From positions 1-64,000 of the forward strand of contig JAUZSH010000001.1 of the NCBI GenBank assembly GCA_030949605.1: a DNA stretch of 64,000 nt, read 5' to 3'. Shown here in pieces: positions 25,209-35,391 of this stretch. Source of the stretch: Ghiorsea sp. (GTDB taxonomy: Bacteria; Pseudomonadota; Zetaproteobacteria; Mariprofundales; Mariprofundaceae). Numbering within the stretch: the first letter of the stretch is position 1; each line of letters begins with the position of its first letter. Position numbers and translations under genes: made by a program. A model generated the notes under the pieces. The model saw only the letters and a program-made list of their open reading frames with translations. It ran no database searches and was not told the origin of the DNA.

Positions 25209-26018
25209 TTAACCCACCATGCCCGAAATATCTTGTGCAGAAAAGTCTGGATAAATGGCATCTGTAAAATAAAGACCGTGCGCGGGAGCAGTTTGTGCAG
25301 CCACACATCTATTTTTACCATCTAACAACTCTTGCATATATTCAGGTTGCCAACGACCCATGCCCACAGCGACCAAAGTACCTACAATATTACGCACCAT
25401 ATGATACAAAAAAGCATCTGCTGCAACATCTATAGTGATGAAGTGTCCTTCTTGTTTCACGTTTAACACTTTCAAATTGCGTACTGCGGCATTGGCTTGA
25501 CAACCTGATGCCCTAAATGTGGTGAAATCATGCTTACCCAAAAGAAAGTGCGCCGACTGATTCATTTTATCAATATCTAATGGTTGAAAAACCCACCACG
25601 CTTGCTTGCTATGTAATACAGAACTGACTGAACGGTTCCAAATTTTATATTGGTAACGTCGCTCAAAACAATCAAACCGCGCATGAAAATCATTCGTCAC
25701 AGCTTTAACACCATGCACCAATACACCAGCATCTCTGAGATGAAAATTTAAACCTTTGATATAAGCATGCGGGGACTTTTCCCACATCGTTTGCCGTACC
25801 TCGGCATGAATAAGCATATGCGTAGCGTGTACACCTGTATCTGTGCGCCCTGCGGCAGCGAAAGATGGTGCAGAATCTTTACCTTCAAGTTTACCTATGG
25901 CATCTTCCATCGCCTCTTGCACCGTAAACGCATTATCCTGCCGCTGCCAACCATGAAACTTGGCACCATCAAATTCAATCACCAAAACTATCCGTTGCTC
26001 TTGCGCTAAATGAGGCAA
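25209..26018 (-). CDS. truA: tRNA pseudouridine(38-40) synthase
   Basis: TruA makes pseudouridine at positions 38-40 of tRNA anticodon arms. The frame extends up to 26129, but the upstream part is unlike TruA and overlaps the neighbouring gene. A TTG at 26018 gives a normal 269-residue protein starting LPHLAQEQRIVLVIEFDG. Visible motifs are FHGWQRQ, the catalytic AAGRTDTGVHA, RRYQYKIWN and FLYHMVRNIVGTLVAVG. The order fimV-(membrane gene)-truA resembles that in pseudomonads. Confidence 0.93.
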   Translation of the reverse strand: MPHLAQEQRIVLVIEFDGAKFHGWQRQDNAFTVQEAMEDAIGKLEGKDSAPSFAAAGRTDTGVHATHMLIHAEVRQTMWEKSPHAYIKGLNFHLRDAGVLVHGVKAVTNDFHARFDCFERRYQYKIWNRSVSSVLHSKQAWWVFQPLDIDKMNQSAHFLLGKHDFTTFRASGCQANAAVRNLKVLNVKQEGHFITIDVAADAFLYHMVRNIVGTLVAVGMGRWQPEYMQELLDGKNRCVAAQTAPAHGLYFTDAIYPDFSAQDISGMVG

Positions 26019-26680
26019 AAGATAGCCCAGCCTAACATCATACTTACCCAATATAGGTGACACTTCGTTGAAGAAAGAACAACAGCCCCCCTTTCTACTT
26101 CTCTCATCACCAAATCCCAACCTGTCCATAGCCTAAAAGCTTGCTCTTTAGCTTGGGATATCATGTTGTGAATGATGAAAAACAAGACTTGAGGCAGCTG
26201 AAACCAACGGTCTTCCATTTCTAGCCACTCTTTTTTACGACACTGTAAGACTTGCATCATTTCAATACGTAAGGCCGCTATTAAATATACATATGGCTTA
26301 AGGTCAGAAGCATATTTGGTGCGATCAAGTATGGTAAACCACTCTGCTTTGGAAAAAACACGGAATGCAATTAACGCGGCAAAAAATACTAAACCAAGGT
26401 GTATTGATAAATGCAATGCACGCAACAAACCTTCCTCCGATACGGGTAAATAAAAAGGATACTGCACCATAATACCTGGTGTAAAAAATCCATGGAAAAT
26501 AAAAATAGGTAAAAACAACCATGTTAGCGCATAAAAGCTACGTAAAAAGTTCACCCGCGTAAAACCTTGAATATGTAATATATAAAAACACATCAAACAT
26601 AAAAGAAAAGTGGGAAGAAACTCATTCAAAGCAATCACCCATATCATCAATGAAATAATAAATATTCCGCGAATCATCAC
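26006..26680 (-). CDS. CbiQ/EcfT-like integral membrane protein
   Basis: This 224-residue protein has about five to six hydrophobic helices and the segment HGFFTPGIMVQYPFYLPVSEEGLLRALHLSIHL, which resembles the T-component (CbiQ/EcfT) of ECF transporters. The two coupling Ala-Arg-Gly motifs of true T-components are not obvious, and no ATPase or substrate-binding subunit lies nearby. It lies directly downstream of fimV and its stop overlaps the truA start. Its function is uncertain. Confidence 0.5.
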   Translation of the reverse strand: MMIRGIFIISLMIWVIALNEFLPTFLLCLMCFYILHIQGFTRVNFLRSFYALTWLFLPIFIFHGFFTPGIMVQYPFYLPVSEEGLLRALHLSIHLGLVFFAALIAFRVFSKAEWFTILDRTKYASDLKPYVYLIAALRIEMMQVLQCRKKEWLEMEDRWFQLPQVLFFIIHNMISQAKEQAFRLWTGWDLVMREVERGAVVLSSTKCHLYWVSMMLGWAIFCLI

Positions 26681-26686
26681 AGCTTC

Positions 26687-29600
26687 TTATTTTTTATTTT
26701 TATCCTCATTCAAAAGCTCATCAAGATCTTTCATCAAATCATCCAGTTCAGAAGAAGGTCCAATGGTACCCTGTGACATAGTGTCTATTGAATGAATACC
26801 TCCAATATCTTCCGTCACCTCAAAAGTATCAAGCATTGGGTTATTAGCCTTTGATGCTAATGCAGCATCAAGATCAGAGAAGTGCGTGGGTGATTGCGTA
26901 TTTATGCCTTCAAGTAGCGCTTCATTTTTGGCTACATCATTCAGAACATGTGTTTTATCTGGGTCCGCCAAATCATCTAACAGTACATCTTTATCATCCA
27001 ATTCAGAATAAGTCACAGCACTGACATCAATCATCATACTTTGTTCATGAACCTCCAACTCAGATAACTCCGCATCCAAGCTTGCAAACAAATCCTCATC
27101 ATCCACATCTACCTCAGTCTTGGCGGCAATATCAAGGCTTGCATCATCAGTAACTACAGAAGCATCCAAATCACTAAGATACAATTCAGCTGTAGCCTCA
27201 TCAAAGGCAACCATAATATCACGATCACCTTCACCCAAGTCTGGTAATTCAAAGTCCAAGTCATCAAGGTTTACATTATCAGCTGAAGCAAGCAGGTCAT
27301 CTTTGTCGGAGTCTATGGCAACAGCAGCATCATCGGTATCCAAGCTGGATAATTCAAAGTCCAAGTCATCAAGGTTTACATCATCAGCTGAAGCAAGCAG
27401 ATCATCTTTGTCGGAGTCTATGGCAACAGCAGTATCATCGGTATCCAAGCTGGATAATTCAAAGTCCAAGTCATCAAGGTTTAGATCATCAGTATCTGAA
27501 GCAAGCAGGTCATCTTTGTCGGAGTCTATGGCAACAGCAGTATCATCGGTATCCAAGTTGGATAATTCAAAGTCCAAGTCATCAAGGTTTACATCATCAG
27601 CTGAAGCAAGCAGGTCATCTTTGTCGGAGTCTATGGCAATAGCAGTACCATCGGTATCCAAGCTGGATAATTCAAAGTCCAAGTCATCAAGGTTTACATC
27701 ATCAGCTGAAGCAAGCAGATTATCTTTGTCGGAGTCTATGGCAACAGCAGTATCATCGGTATCCAAGTTGGATAATTCAAAGTCCAAGTCATCAAGGTTT
27801 ACATCATCATCAGCTGAAGCAAGCAGGTCATCTTTGTCGGAGTCTATGGCAACAGCAGCATCATCGGTATCCAAGTTGGATAATTCAAAGTCCAAGTCAT
27901 CAAGGTTTAGATCATCAGTATCTGAAGCAAGCAGGTCATCTTTGTCGGAGTCTATGGCAATAGCAGTATCATCGGTATCCAAGCTGGATAATTCAAAGTC
28001 CAAGTCATCAAGGTTTAGATCATCATCAGCTGAAGCAAGCAGACCATCTTTGTCGGAGTCTATGGCAACAGCAGCATCATCGGTATCCAAGTTGGATAAT
28101 TCAAAGTCCAAGTCATCAAGGTTTAGATCATCATCAGCTGAAAGGTCATCTTTGTCGGAATCTATGGCAACAGCAGTATCTTCTGTATCCAAGTTGGATA
28201 ATTCAAAGTCCAAGTCATCAAGGTTTAGATCATCATCAACTGAAGCAAGCAGACCATCTTTGTCGGAGTCTATGGCAACAGCAGCATCATCGGTATCCAA
28301 GTTGGATAATTCAAAGTCCAAGTCATCAAGGTTTAGATCATCATCAGCTGAAAGGTCATCTTTGTCGGAATCTATGGCAACAGCAGTATCTTCTGTATCC
28401 AAGTTGGATAATTCAAAGTCCAAGTCATCAAGGTTTAGATCATCATCAACTGAAGCAAGCAGATCATCTTTGTCGGAATCTATGGCAACATCATCCAAAT
28501 TCAAATCAACAAGCTCAAAATCATCATCAATATCTGCCAACACAGCTTCAGATTTTTCTTCAATCAAAGATAAAGGATCTTTTTCCTCTCCTGCCAATGC
28601 TCCAATAGACGCAACATTCAAACCTTCTACAGCTTGGTCTGATTTTTTTTCTTCTAATGCCAAATTTGCATCAAAAAATAAACTTTCGCTCGTCATGCCA
28701 TCATTTAAATCAGCAGTATATGTACCTTCTTCCGCATTGAGTTCAAAACTTCCCTTGTCCGTTTTAAAATCATGAAGACCTTCAGTGTCATCCTCGTCTA
28801 TGGGTATCAATGGTATATCTGAATTCAACTGGCTTCCAGCGTCTTCCTCTAAAGAAATAGCACCAAAATCAAACGAATCAGCCTCAAGCATATGATCGTC
28901 TTCAACGCTATTCGAAGACGCTACATCTTGATTATCAAAAACAAGCCCTTCTTCCTCTTGAGTTCCAGGTTGCTCACTTATATCAAAATCTATTTCCAAA
29001 CCTGCCGAGTCATTGTTTACACTTTCATCAGCGTCTTCCAAGGCAGATTTTTTATCGGGTTGCCCCATACCACTGAAATCAAAATCAATGCCTGAGTCTG
29101 CGGAATCATTAATATTTTCATCAATTGGCGCTGAATTCTCTAGAGAACTGGGTGTTTCACTTTCCTCTTTGACACTGGTTTCACCTGCAACTGCTGTTTC
29201 AAACAACACAAGCGCACTTCCAACAAGCACAGCTTTGGCTGCGCTAAGCGCATCATTGACAGCCAGCTCATCACCTTTTGATTTTTGAACCTTCACCATT
29301 TTCGCATGAGCTTCTGGGCTATCAGGATCTAACTTTAACGCCATGCGAACTTGCTGTTCCGCTTCATCTTCCATGCCGTAGCGCAAGTAAACATCTGCGT
29401 CTTCTAGGTAGTTTACATTCGGATCTGGGGCATCATCTGCATTAAACGGCTCCATTTCCCCTGTTTCTTCATCAGTTAGATCTGGAATTTCTTCCAAATC
29501 CACATCACTGCCAAACATTTCACCTGAAGCATCAACTTCACCAGTCTTATTTGAAGCTGGCGTACTCGGCATTTCAAAGTCATCAGAATTCATTAACTTC

Positions 29601-31039
29601 GTGTCATCAGCATCATTGTTGGTTGCCAATTCTTTAGCAGCATCGTCCTTTTCCGCAGGATGTTGGCGACTCTTCTTCATCAACATCAATACCGCTGCCA
29701 ATAGTGATAAAACAAGTACTGCCAAAGTAATCAAGGCATACAGCATCCAATCAGTTGCGCTTGATGGTGTACTATTCGCGTTCGCTGTCGCTTGTTCCAG
29801 CTGTGTTTTGAGTCGTGTAATGACAAGCTCTAATCGCTTATTTTGCGCTTCCATTGCAGCATTGGTCGCATCAGCAACACCTTGCCCTGTATTCTTCTTC
29901 GATGAATCTTCAGCAGCACTTAAACGACCTTCTAACTCTGCCATTTTTGTCTGCAAGACACGCAGTGCAACATCTTTTTGCATGAGTTTTTTCTCAAGCT
30001 TTTGAGTAGCCACAACATTTTCTTCAGCCAAGACCTTCGAACTTAACCCTTCTTCATCAACCAAGCCTGCCTTATTCGATGCCTTATTCGATGCCTTTAC
30101 CGCTGGTTTTACGGTCGTCCCTGTCGCTGCATCACCAATACGGACGCGGCCAGAATAACGTGTTCGCTGCGCTTCAGCCAAGGCTGCATATTGACTTTTC
30201 TTTTGCATAGCCTTCCAAGCCTTAGCCTGCTCAGATAACAAAGTTTTTGCTTCCGCAGGGGGAAACTTATTCACTTCAGCAGCAGTTGGCACATCCAAAT
30301 ATGCACCAGCTTTGATAAGATTAATGTTTCCTCGGGAAAACTGTGCTTTATTTTTTTCAAATAAAGCCATCATCACCTGTTTATTGGTGAATTTATCATC
30401 TAAGCGTAAGCGTTGTGCCACGGTAGTAATGGTATCACCATAAACCATGGGGCCATACCTAGAAGTTCTTGCCCAACCATCAAAGGATTGAAAAGAGTCT
30501 TCGCTTTCAACCACATCTTCAAAGGCTTCTTTACTTGCAGGTTTTTCACCCTTTATCGTTTTGGGTGCAAATGCCGCAGATGAAGTGGGGTCAATATTGG
30601 CTGAATTGACTGAAGATAAAGGTTTTTCTGGTGCGCTTAATGAGGCAGCGTCAAGGAAAACAGGGATTTTTTTGTAGTGTGTAGAACGACCATAGCGGAT
30701 TTTCAGAATGACATTGAAGAATGCCTCATCAATGGCTGTATCGGAGCTTAAGGTGACACGAGAACCACGCTCATCATCAATAATATCAGCACGAATAGCA
30801 TTTAAAACTGGGTTGCGGTAAACTTCTAAAATACGGTAGTCAACAGATGTGCCCATTTCAACAGACGTTCTTCTGAGTGACTCTGTATCACTCAAATGAA
30901 GTGGGATTTCAGCATAGAAAGGCTCGCCCATTTTACTGGCAACATCCACTTTACCAAAGGATACCGCCCAAGCAGCTTGCATACCCAATATTATAACAAA
31001 CGTTGTTCCCAAAAGAACATGCATAGTCCGTTGGAACAT
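26687..31039 (-). CDS. fimV: FimV-like polar/pilus-assembly protein with 12 acidic repeats
   Basis: FimV proteins are inner-membrane scaffolds that organise cell poles and type IV pili. The 1450-residue protein has a signal or anchor segment and an N-terminal FimV domain (FGKVDVASKMGEPFYAEIPL). A LysM-like part (VYGDTITTVAQRL), a coiled coil (about 340-400), one membrane helix (near 440) and a TPR-like block (EDEAEQQVRMALKLDPDSPEAH) follow. The region near 870-1270 is a run of about 34-residue units built on NLDDLDFEL and AIDSDKDDLLAS. The extreme C-terminus (SELDDLMKDLDELL) matches FimV tails. The context asd-fimV-truA supports the name. Confidence 0.88.
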   Translation of the reverse strand: MFQRTMHVLLGTTFVIILGMQAAWAVSFGKVDVASKMGEPFYAEIPLHLSDTESLRRTSVEMGTSVDYRILEVYRNPVLNAIRADIIDDERGSRVTLSSDTAIDEAFFNVILKIRYGRSTHYKKIPVFLDAASLSAPEKPLSSVNSANIDPTSSAAFAPKTIKGEKPASKEAFEDVVESEDSFQSFDGWARTSRYGPMVYGDTITTVAQRLRLDDKFTNKQVMMALFEKNKAQFSRGNINLIKAGAYLDVPTAAEVNKFPPAEAKTLLSEQAKAWKAMQKKSQYAALAEAQRTRYSGRVRIGDAATGTTVKPAVKASNKASNKAGLVDEEGLSSKVLAEENVVATQKLEKKLMQKDVALRVLQTKMAELEGRLSAAEDSSKKNTGQGVADATNAAMEAQNKRLELVITRLKTQLEQATANANSTPSSATDWMLYALITLAVLVLSLLAAVLMLMKKSRQHPAEKDDAAKELATNNDADDTKLMNSDDFEMPSTPASNKTGEVDASGEMFGSDVDLEEIPDLTDEETGEMEPFNADDAPDPNVNYLEDADVYLRYGMEDEAEQQVRMALKLDPDSPEAHAKMVKVQKSKGDELAVNDALSAAKAVLVGSALVLFETAVAGETSVKEESETPSSLENSAPIDENINDSADSGIDFDFSGMGQPDKKSALEDADESVNNDSAGLEIDFDISEQPGTQEEEGLVFDNQDVASSNSVEDDHMLEADSFDFGAISLEEDAGSQLNSDIPLIPIDEDDTEGLHDFKTDKGSFELNAEEGTYTADLNDGMTSESLFFDANLALEEKKSDQAVEGLNVASIGALAGEEKDPLSLIEEKSEAVLADIDDDFELVDLNLDDVAIDSDKDDLLASVDDDLNLDDLDFELSNLDTEDTAVAIDSDKDDLSADDDLNLDDLDFELSNLDTDDAAVAIDSDKDGLLASVDDDLNLDDLDFELSNLDTEDTAVAIDSDKDDLSADDDLNLDDLDFELSNLDTDDAAVAIDSDKDGLLASADDDLNLDDLDFELSSLDTDDTAIAIDSDKDDLLASDTDDLNLDDLDFELSNLDTDDAAVAIDSDKDDLLASADDDVNLDDLDFELSNLDTDDTAVAIDSDKDNLLASADDVNLDDLDFELSSLDTDGTAIAIDSDKDDLLASADDVNLDDLDFELSNLDTDDTAVAIDSDKDDLLASDTDDLNLDDLDFELSSLDTDDTAVAIDSDKDDLLASADDVNLDDLDFELSSLDTDDAAVAIDSDKDDLLASADNVNLDDLDFELPDLGEGDRDIMVAFDEATAELYLSDLDASVVTDDASLDIAAKTEVDVDDEDLFASLDAELSELEVHEQSMMIDVSAVTYSELDDKDVLLDDLADPDKTHVLNDVAKNEALLEGINTQSPTHFSDLDAALASKANNPMLDTFEVTEDIGGIHSIDTMSQGTIGPSSELDDLMKDLDELLNEDKNKK
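27250..28490 (-). repeat. Tandem coding repeats, about 100 bp each
   Basis: Within fimV, 12 copies of the core NLDDLDFEL occur. The first eleven each continue LDT-(D/E)-D-x-A-(V/I)-AIDSDKD, with variable joints (LLAS, LSA, LLASDT). Units 1-2 and 3-4 form an identical higher-order pair in wording, pointing to dimer duplication. Nucleotide identity is high. The array is a likely site of length variation between strains, always in frame unless joints change. Confidence 0.92.
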
Positions 31040-31068
31040 GCTTGCCTCCTCTTTTCGCTTTTATTAAA

Positions 31069-32136
31069 CTAGCAAATTAAAATTTCTGCTATCTGTACTG
31101 CATTTAGAGCCGCACCTTTACGCACATTATCGGCCACGACCCATAAGTGCAAGGAATTTCTAGAAGAATTGTCATCTCGTATACGGCTAATCCACACAGG
31201 GTCTGAGCCCGCAGCTTCCGATGGCATGACATAATCCTCGGTTGCAGGATCATCCACAACACACACCCCATCGGCCTCAGCAAGCAACTCTCTTGCTCTA
31301 TCTGCACCCATATCACCCGCAAAAGTAACATTAACCGCTTCAGAATGACCATAAAACACAGGAACGCGTACTGCCGTCGCAGTGACTGCAATATCTGCAC
31401 CCATAATTTTAACCGTTTCATCCATCATTTTTCGTTCTTCTTTGGTATAGCCATCTGCCATAAAAACATCAATCTGGGGAATCACATTAAAGGCAATTCG
31501 CGCAGGAAAAACATCCACTTCAACGGGCTGCCCATTCAGTAGTGCACCCGTTTGTTTTGCCAGTTCTTCAATCGCCACAGCACCAGCACCTGACACCGCT
31601 TGGTAAGTGGACACATTCACCCGCTCAATCGGCACAGCATCATGCAAAGGTTTAAGCGCAACCACCATCTGAATGGTCGAACAATTCGGGTTGGCAATAA
31701 TGCGATTGTGCCGCGCCATCTCCAAAGCTTCAGGGTTAACTTCAGGCACAACCAGTGCAATCTCTTCATCCATGCGCCATGTGCTTGAGTTATCTACCAC
31801 GTAACAGCCTGCTTCCGCAAACCGTGGTGCATGCTCTTTGGATGTACCCCCGCCCGCTGAAAACAACGCAATATCCACACCTTCAGGCTCAAATGTTGCC
31901 AAATCTTGCACCACAACATCCTTACCATTGAACGATACCGTAGAGCCAGCACTTCGGCTGGATGCGATAGGTATCACTTTTGAGACTGGAAACTTTCGCT
32001 CTGCTAATATTTCTAACATCACCTGACCCACTGCACCTGTTGCGCCAACAACAGCCACCACATAACCGTCTTCTTTTTCAGGTAAAAAGCGTTCCATGTT
32101 TGTTCCAACATCTATTCCAGCTTCTAAATCACTCAT
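31069..32136 (-). CDS. asd: Aspartate-semialdehyde dehydrogenase
   Basis: Asd reduces aspartyl phosphate to the semialdehyde used for lysine, threonine and methionine. The protein has [27 protein letters not shown], the active site [31 protein letters not shown] and [13 protein letters not shown]. The ATG at 32136 overlaps the leuB stop (ATGA); a longer reading from 32160 lies inside leuB. About 20 extra residues ([19 protein letters not shown]) precede the Rossmann fold. It provides the precursor shared by both ThrC-like enzymes of the window. Confidence 0.95.
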   Translation of the reverse strand: MSDLEAGIDVGTNMERFLPEKEDGYVVAVVGATGAVGQVMLEILAERKFPVSKVIPIASSRSAGSTVSFNGKDVVVQDLATFEPEGVDIALFSAGGGTSKEHAPRFAEAGCYVVDNSSTWRMDEEIALVVPEVNPEALEMARHNRIIANPNCSTIQMVVALKPLHDAVPIERVNVSTYQAVSGAGAVAIEELAKQTGALLNGQPVEVDVFPARIAFNVIPQIDVFMADGYTKEERKMMDETVKIMGADIAVTATAVRVPVFYGHSEAVNVTFAGDMGADRARELLAEADGVCVVDDPATEDYVMPSEAAGSDPVWISRIRDDNSSRNSLHLWVVADNVRKGAALNAVQIAEILIC

Positions 32137-33212
32137 GCTAATTTCTCCAAAGCTACACATACTGCATCACCCATAGCTGAACACGATACAGGTGCTTGTC
32201 CATCTGCCAAATCTACGGTGCGCACACCTGCATCCAAAGTGTTCTCCACTGCTTGCTCTACTTTCTCTGCCAAGTCCACACGACTCAGTGAAAAACGCAA
32301 CATCATGGCAACCGAAAGAATCGTCGCCAGAGGATTGGCTTTGTCTTGCCCCGCAATATCAGGTGCAGAACCATGAATTGGCTCATACATGGCAAATTCT
32401 TCACCAATCGAAGCAGACGGCAACATACCAATCGAACCTGTGAGCATGGATGCTTCATCGGATAAAATGTCACCAAACAAGTTGCCTGTCACAATAACAT
32501 CAAATTGTTTGGGATTGCGAATCAATTGCATGGCTGCGTTGTCCACATACATATGCGATAATTCCACATCAGAAAACTCAGTTTGATGCACCTCAGTGAC
32601 AATCTCACGCCATAACTCAGAGACTTCCAATACATTGGCCTTTTCAACACTGCACACTTTATTCGAACGCAAACGTGCCGCCTCAAAGGCTTTGCGCGCA
32701 ATGCGCCTCACTTCAGATTCACAATAACGCATGGTGTTAAAACCACTGCGTTCACCATTGTATTCTTCATAGCCACGCGGTTGCCCAAAATAGATGCCCG
32801 ATACCAGTTCACGCACGACTAAAATATCAACACCTTGCACCACTTCAGGTTTTAAAGTGGAGGCTTCGAGTAATTGGTCAAACACTTTGGTTGGGCGATA
32901 ATTGGCATACAAACCCAAATCTTCACGAATACGCAATAAACCAGCTTCAGGTCGGAGTGGTTTATCCAAGACTTCCCATTTTGGTCCACCCACAGCACCC
33001 AAAAGTACGGCATCACAACTTTTGACCAATGTTTGTGTTGAAGTTGGATACGGGTCTTTCTCGGCATCATAAGCTGCACCACCAATGGTTGCCTCTTGCC
33101 ATGTTGCGTCCAAATCAAACTTATCATTTAATACATCCAAGACTTTCAGGGCTTCACCCACAATCTCAGAACCAATACCGTCACCAGGCAACACCGCAAT
33201 CTTTAAAGACAT
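32133..33212 (-). CDS. leuB: 3-Isopropylmalate dehydrogenase
   Basis: LeuB carries out the third step of leucine synthesis. The protein has [60 protein letters not shown] and [10 protein letters not shown]. The [12 protein letters not shown] and [13 protein letters not shown] segments complete the family pattern. The ATG at 33212 follows GGAG and is preferred to 33218. Length (about 359) is normal. It is the first gene of leuB-asd-fimV-...-truA-thiO and faces away from the pentapeptide gene; promoters for both must lie in 33213-33357. Confidence 0.96.
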   Translation of the reverse strand: MSLKIAVLPGDGIGSEIVGEALKVLDVLNDKFDLDATWQEATIGGAAYDAEKDPYPTSTQTLVKSCDAVLLGAVGGPKWEVLDKPLRPEAGLLRIREDLGLYANYRPTKVFDQLLEASTLKPEVVQGVDILVVRELVSGIYFGQPRGYEEYNGERSGFNTMRYCESEVRRIARKAFEAARLRSNKVCSVEKANVLEVSELWREIVTEVHQTEFSDVELSHMYVDNAAMQLIRNPKQFDVIVTGNLFGDILSDEASMLTGSIGMLPSASIGEEFAMYEPIHGSAPDIAGQDKANPLATILSVAMMLRFSLSRVDLAEKVEQAVENTLDAGVRTVDLADGQAPVSCSAMGDAVCVALEKLA

Positions 33213-33357
33213 AACCACTCCTCATCACAACATACATCAAAATCAATGAGGGCGCAGCATAAGGATATAAGTATTCAAGCGCAATCGGCAGAAATCAAAC
33301 TTGATTGCAATCATTTATCACGTACCATCGCCACCTTATTGAAAAAGACTATGGGAG

Positions 33358-33708
33358 ATGTTTATGGATGCTAACGCTGTGCAACAGGCCATTCGTGAAG
33401 GAAAATCAATTGCAGGGCAAGATTTTTCAGGAGCAGACCTTAGAGACGTGGATTTTTCGGGTGCGGACCTAACAGAGTGCAACTTTAAAGAAGCTAACCT
33501 GTCGGGTGCAAACTTAAGCAATTGTAAACTTATCAAATGCGACCTCCGACTTGCTAATTTAAGTCAAGCCAACCTGATGAATGCAGACTTGACTGGTTCC
33601 AAGCTTCGCCGTTCTAACCTTGCTGGCAGCATTCGTTTGGGTGCAACCATCAAAGCTTCCGCACTTAAAGGTGCATACATTACAGGCCCAACGGCATACG
33701 TGGATTAA
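33358..33708 (+). CDS. Pentapeptide-repeat protein
   Basis: The 116-residue protein consists mostly of A(D/N)Lxx-type pentapeptides (DFSGADLRDVDFSGADLTEC, ANLSGANLSNCKL, ANLSQANLMNADLTGSKL). These fold as a right-handed quadrilateral beta helix. Function varies in this family (DNA mimicry, scaffolding) and cannot be inferred. It is 5 bp upstream of the next gene and probably in the operon leading to hldD. Confidence 0.85.
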   Translation: MFMDANAVQQAIREGKSIAGQDFSGADLRDVDFSGADLTECNFKEANLSGANLSNCKLIKCDLRLANLSQANLMNADLTGSKLRRSNLAGSIRLGATIKASALKGAYITGPTAYVD

Positions 33709-33713
33709 ACCTA

Positions 33714-34130
33714 ATGAATAACAATGTTTTATCACCACCAGCTGCATTTCCTTTACATCAAGATAAAAATTATATTTCTGAAAGCGAATGGGTGATTTGG
33801 AAGCTTTTATGTCGCCCCATCACCAGCTTACCTGAAAATACACCTGAAGATCTTCATGCCTCCACAGGTAATCAAATCAGCATTGCCCGCTGCGATGAAT
33901 TGATTCGCATTGCCAATATTGCAACCCTTTCAGGCATTGGCACTTGGATTTCTCGCCTCTTGGCCGAAACAGGTTATGATGTGAATGATGTCTGCGACAA
34001 ACCAGCAGATGTTTTATTGGATAGCATCAACAAACGTTTGGGTTACCCTTTATGCAACGAAGCAACCGTGCGTGCTTTTGAAAAATTACAACTGCAATGG
34101 CGTGGTGAAGAAAAAGCGGAGCAATCATGA
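33714..34130 (+). CDS. Unknown protein with helix-hairpin-like segment
   Basis: I do not recognise this 138-residue protein securely. The central part (DELIRIANIATLSGIGTWISRLLAETGYDVNDVCDKPADVLLDSIN) resembles DUF4332-like or helix-hairpin-helix domains, with the pattern I-x-GIG-x-LL-x-aG. The N-terminus includes SESEWVIWKLLCRPI. Its stop overlaps the hldD start (ATGA), so expression is probably coupled with that gene. Confidence 0.6.
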   Translation: MNNNVLSPPAAFPLHQDKNYISESEWVIWKLLCRPITSLPENTPEDLHASTGNQISIARCDELIRIANIATLSGIGTWISRLLAETGYDVNDVCDKPADVLLDSINKRLGYPLCNEATVRAFEKLQLQWRGEEKAEQS

Positions 34131-35086
34131 AAGATAGAATTTTAATCACTGGCGGCGCAGGGTTTATCGGTTCAAATATCGCTGCGGCTTTGCTTCAACG
34201 CCCCAATACTGATGTGGTGATTGCTGATGACTTTTCTTCAGGTAATTGGCGAAACCTCATCAACGTCGACGCAGAAGTTCGCGCAGTGTTTTGTGATGAT
34301 GTTCAACTTCTGCAGGATATTGCCAGCGGTCATTTTTCGGCGGTGTATCATGAAGCGGCAATTACAGACACAACCGTGATGAATCAAAAGTTGATGATGA
34401 ATGTCAATACCGATGCCTTTGCTGCTATTTTGGAAGCTGCCAACAAAAGTGCTACGCGCGTTATTTATGCATCATCAGCAGGAACATACGGCAATACCCC
34501 TGCCCCCAACTGCATTGGTTCAGGTGAACAGCCTGAAAATATTTATGGCTTTTCCAAGCTTGCGATGGATAGAATTGCCTACCGTTGGCACGACAGACAC
34601 AGTGCACCCATTATTGGCTTGCGTTATTTTAATGTGTATGGATCAGGTGAACATCATAAAAATGAACATGAAGGCACCAAAACTGCATCCATGATTTTAC
34701 AATGGTACCAAGCCATTCAAGCGGGGAATCCCATTCGGATGTTTGAATTTGGTGACCAACGCCGTGACTTTGTATATATCGGCGATGTTATTGGTGCTAA
34801 TCTTGCAGCTCTTGAAGCTCCGCGCTCTGGTGTGTGCAATGTGGGCTCAGGCAAAGCCCGTTCATACAATGATATTGTATCCAACTTAAATCGGATTTTA
34901 AATATTGATCACCCCACCGAATATATCCATAATCCTTATCCCTTCTTCCAAGACCATACTGAGGCCGACTTGTCCGAGAGCAAAGCTATTCTTAGCTGGA
35001 AGCCTCAATTCAGCCTAGAGCAAGGCATGGATGAATATATTGCGTTGCTTGAAAAAAATCATCGAGGTCCAGTGGCAACCGCATGA
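34127..35086 (+). CDS. hldD: ADP-L-glycero-D-manno-heptose 6-epimerase
   Basis: HldD supplies the heptose of lipopolysaccharide inner core. The 319-residue SDR enzyme has GGAGFIGSNIAAAL, YHEAAITDTT, the catalytic YGFSK pair, RYFNVYGSGEHHK and GDQRRDFVYIGDVIGANL. All of these match HldD more closely than other epimerases. The start overlaps the preceding stop, and the stop overlaps the BamE-like start, indicating tight coupling. Confidence 0.9.
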   Translation: MKDRILITGGAGFIGSNIAAALLQRPNTDVVIADDFSSGNWRNLINVDAEVRAVFCDDVQLLQDIASGHFSAVYHEAAITDTTVMNQKLMMNVNTDAFAAILEAANKSATRVIYASSAGTYGNTPAPNCIGSGEQPENIYGFSKLAMDRIAYRWHDRHSAPIIGLRYFNVYGSGEHHKNEHEGTKTASMILQWYQAIQAGNPIRMFEFGDQRRDFVYIGDVIGANLAALEAPRSGVCNVGSGKARSYNDIVSNLNRILNIDHPTEYIHNPYPFFQDHTEADLSESKAILSWKPQFSLEQGMDEYIALLEKNHRGPVATA

Positions 35087-35388
35087 AATTTTTGTTTACA
35101 CTTGTCTTAGTTGCCCTTTTAAGCACGGGCTGCATCAAACAAAAAATACATCAAGGTAATGTCATTGATGCCGATAGCATTTGGATTATTCAAGAGGGTG
35201 ACACACGCTTTTCTATTGAATCTGAAATGGGATCGCCTGCTATTGTTGATCAAAATCATCCTGAACGGGCTTTGTATATTGAAGACTTTTACGATGAAGA
35301 AACAGGTGAAAAATATACGCGAGGTGTAGAAATTATTTATGATACAGCTTTTCGCGCCCAATCTATTCGCCGCTTTGGGTTTGAATAA
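35083..35388 (+). CDS. BamE-like outer-membrane lipoprotein
   Basis: The 101-residue protein has a lipoprotein signal (FTLVLVALLSTGC). The pattern of BamE/SmpA follows: HQGNVIDADSIWIIQEGDTRFSIESEMGSP, then ALYIEDFYDEET and a final strand. BamE helps the BAM complex insert outer-membrane barrels. It lies after hldD, consistent with an envelope-biogenesis cluster. The resemblance is moderate; other small lipoproteins with the same fold are possible. Confidence 0.65.
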   Translation: MKFLFTLVLVALLSTGCIKQKIHQGNVIDADSIWIIQEGDTRFSIESEMGSPAIVDQNHPERALYIEDFYDEETGEKYTRGVEIIYDTAFRAQSIRRFGFE

Positions 35389-35391
35389 GCC

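Noticed and set aside
26019-26129. Longer N-terminus for truA starting at 26129
   Set aside because: The extra 37 residues (including KGGCCSFFNEVSPILG) do not resemble TruA and overlap the 3' end of the CbiQ-like gene in another frame. The TTG at 26018 gives the usual length.
27250-28490. Regularly spaced repeats that could suggest a CRISPR array
   Set aside because: The units are contiguous and coding, without unique spacers, and lie inside a protein gene. No cas gene is present in the window.
27120-28775. Long plus-strand open frame of 551 codons rich in Ser/Lys repeats
   Set aside because: It is the exact antisense of the fimV repeat region. The repeats SKLDNSKSKSSRF and SLSESMATA are just complements of the NLDDLDFEL and AIDSDKDD codons. 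fimV has a signal peptide, domains and operon context; this frame has none.
33714-34130. Treating the unknown gene before hldD as a toxin or antitoxin
   Set aside because: It has no toxin motifs and is coupled to an envelope-biogenesis gene; the helix-hairpin-like segment alone is not enough.
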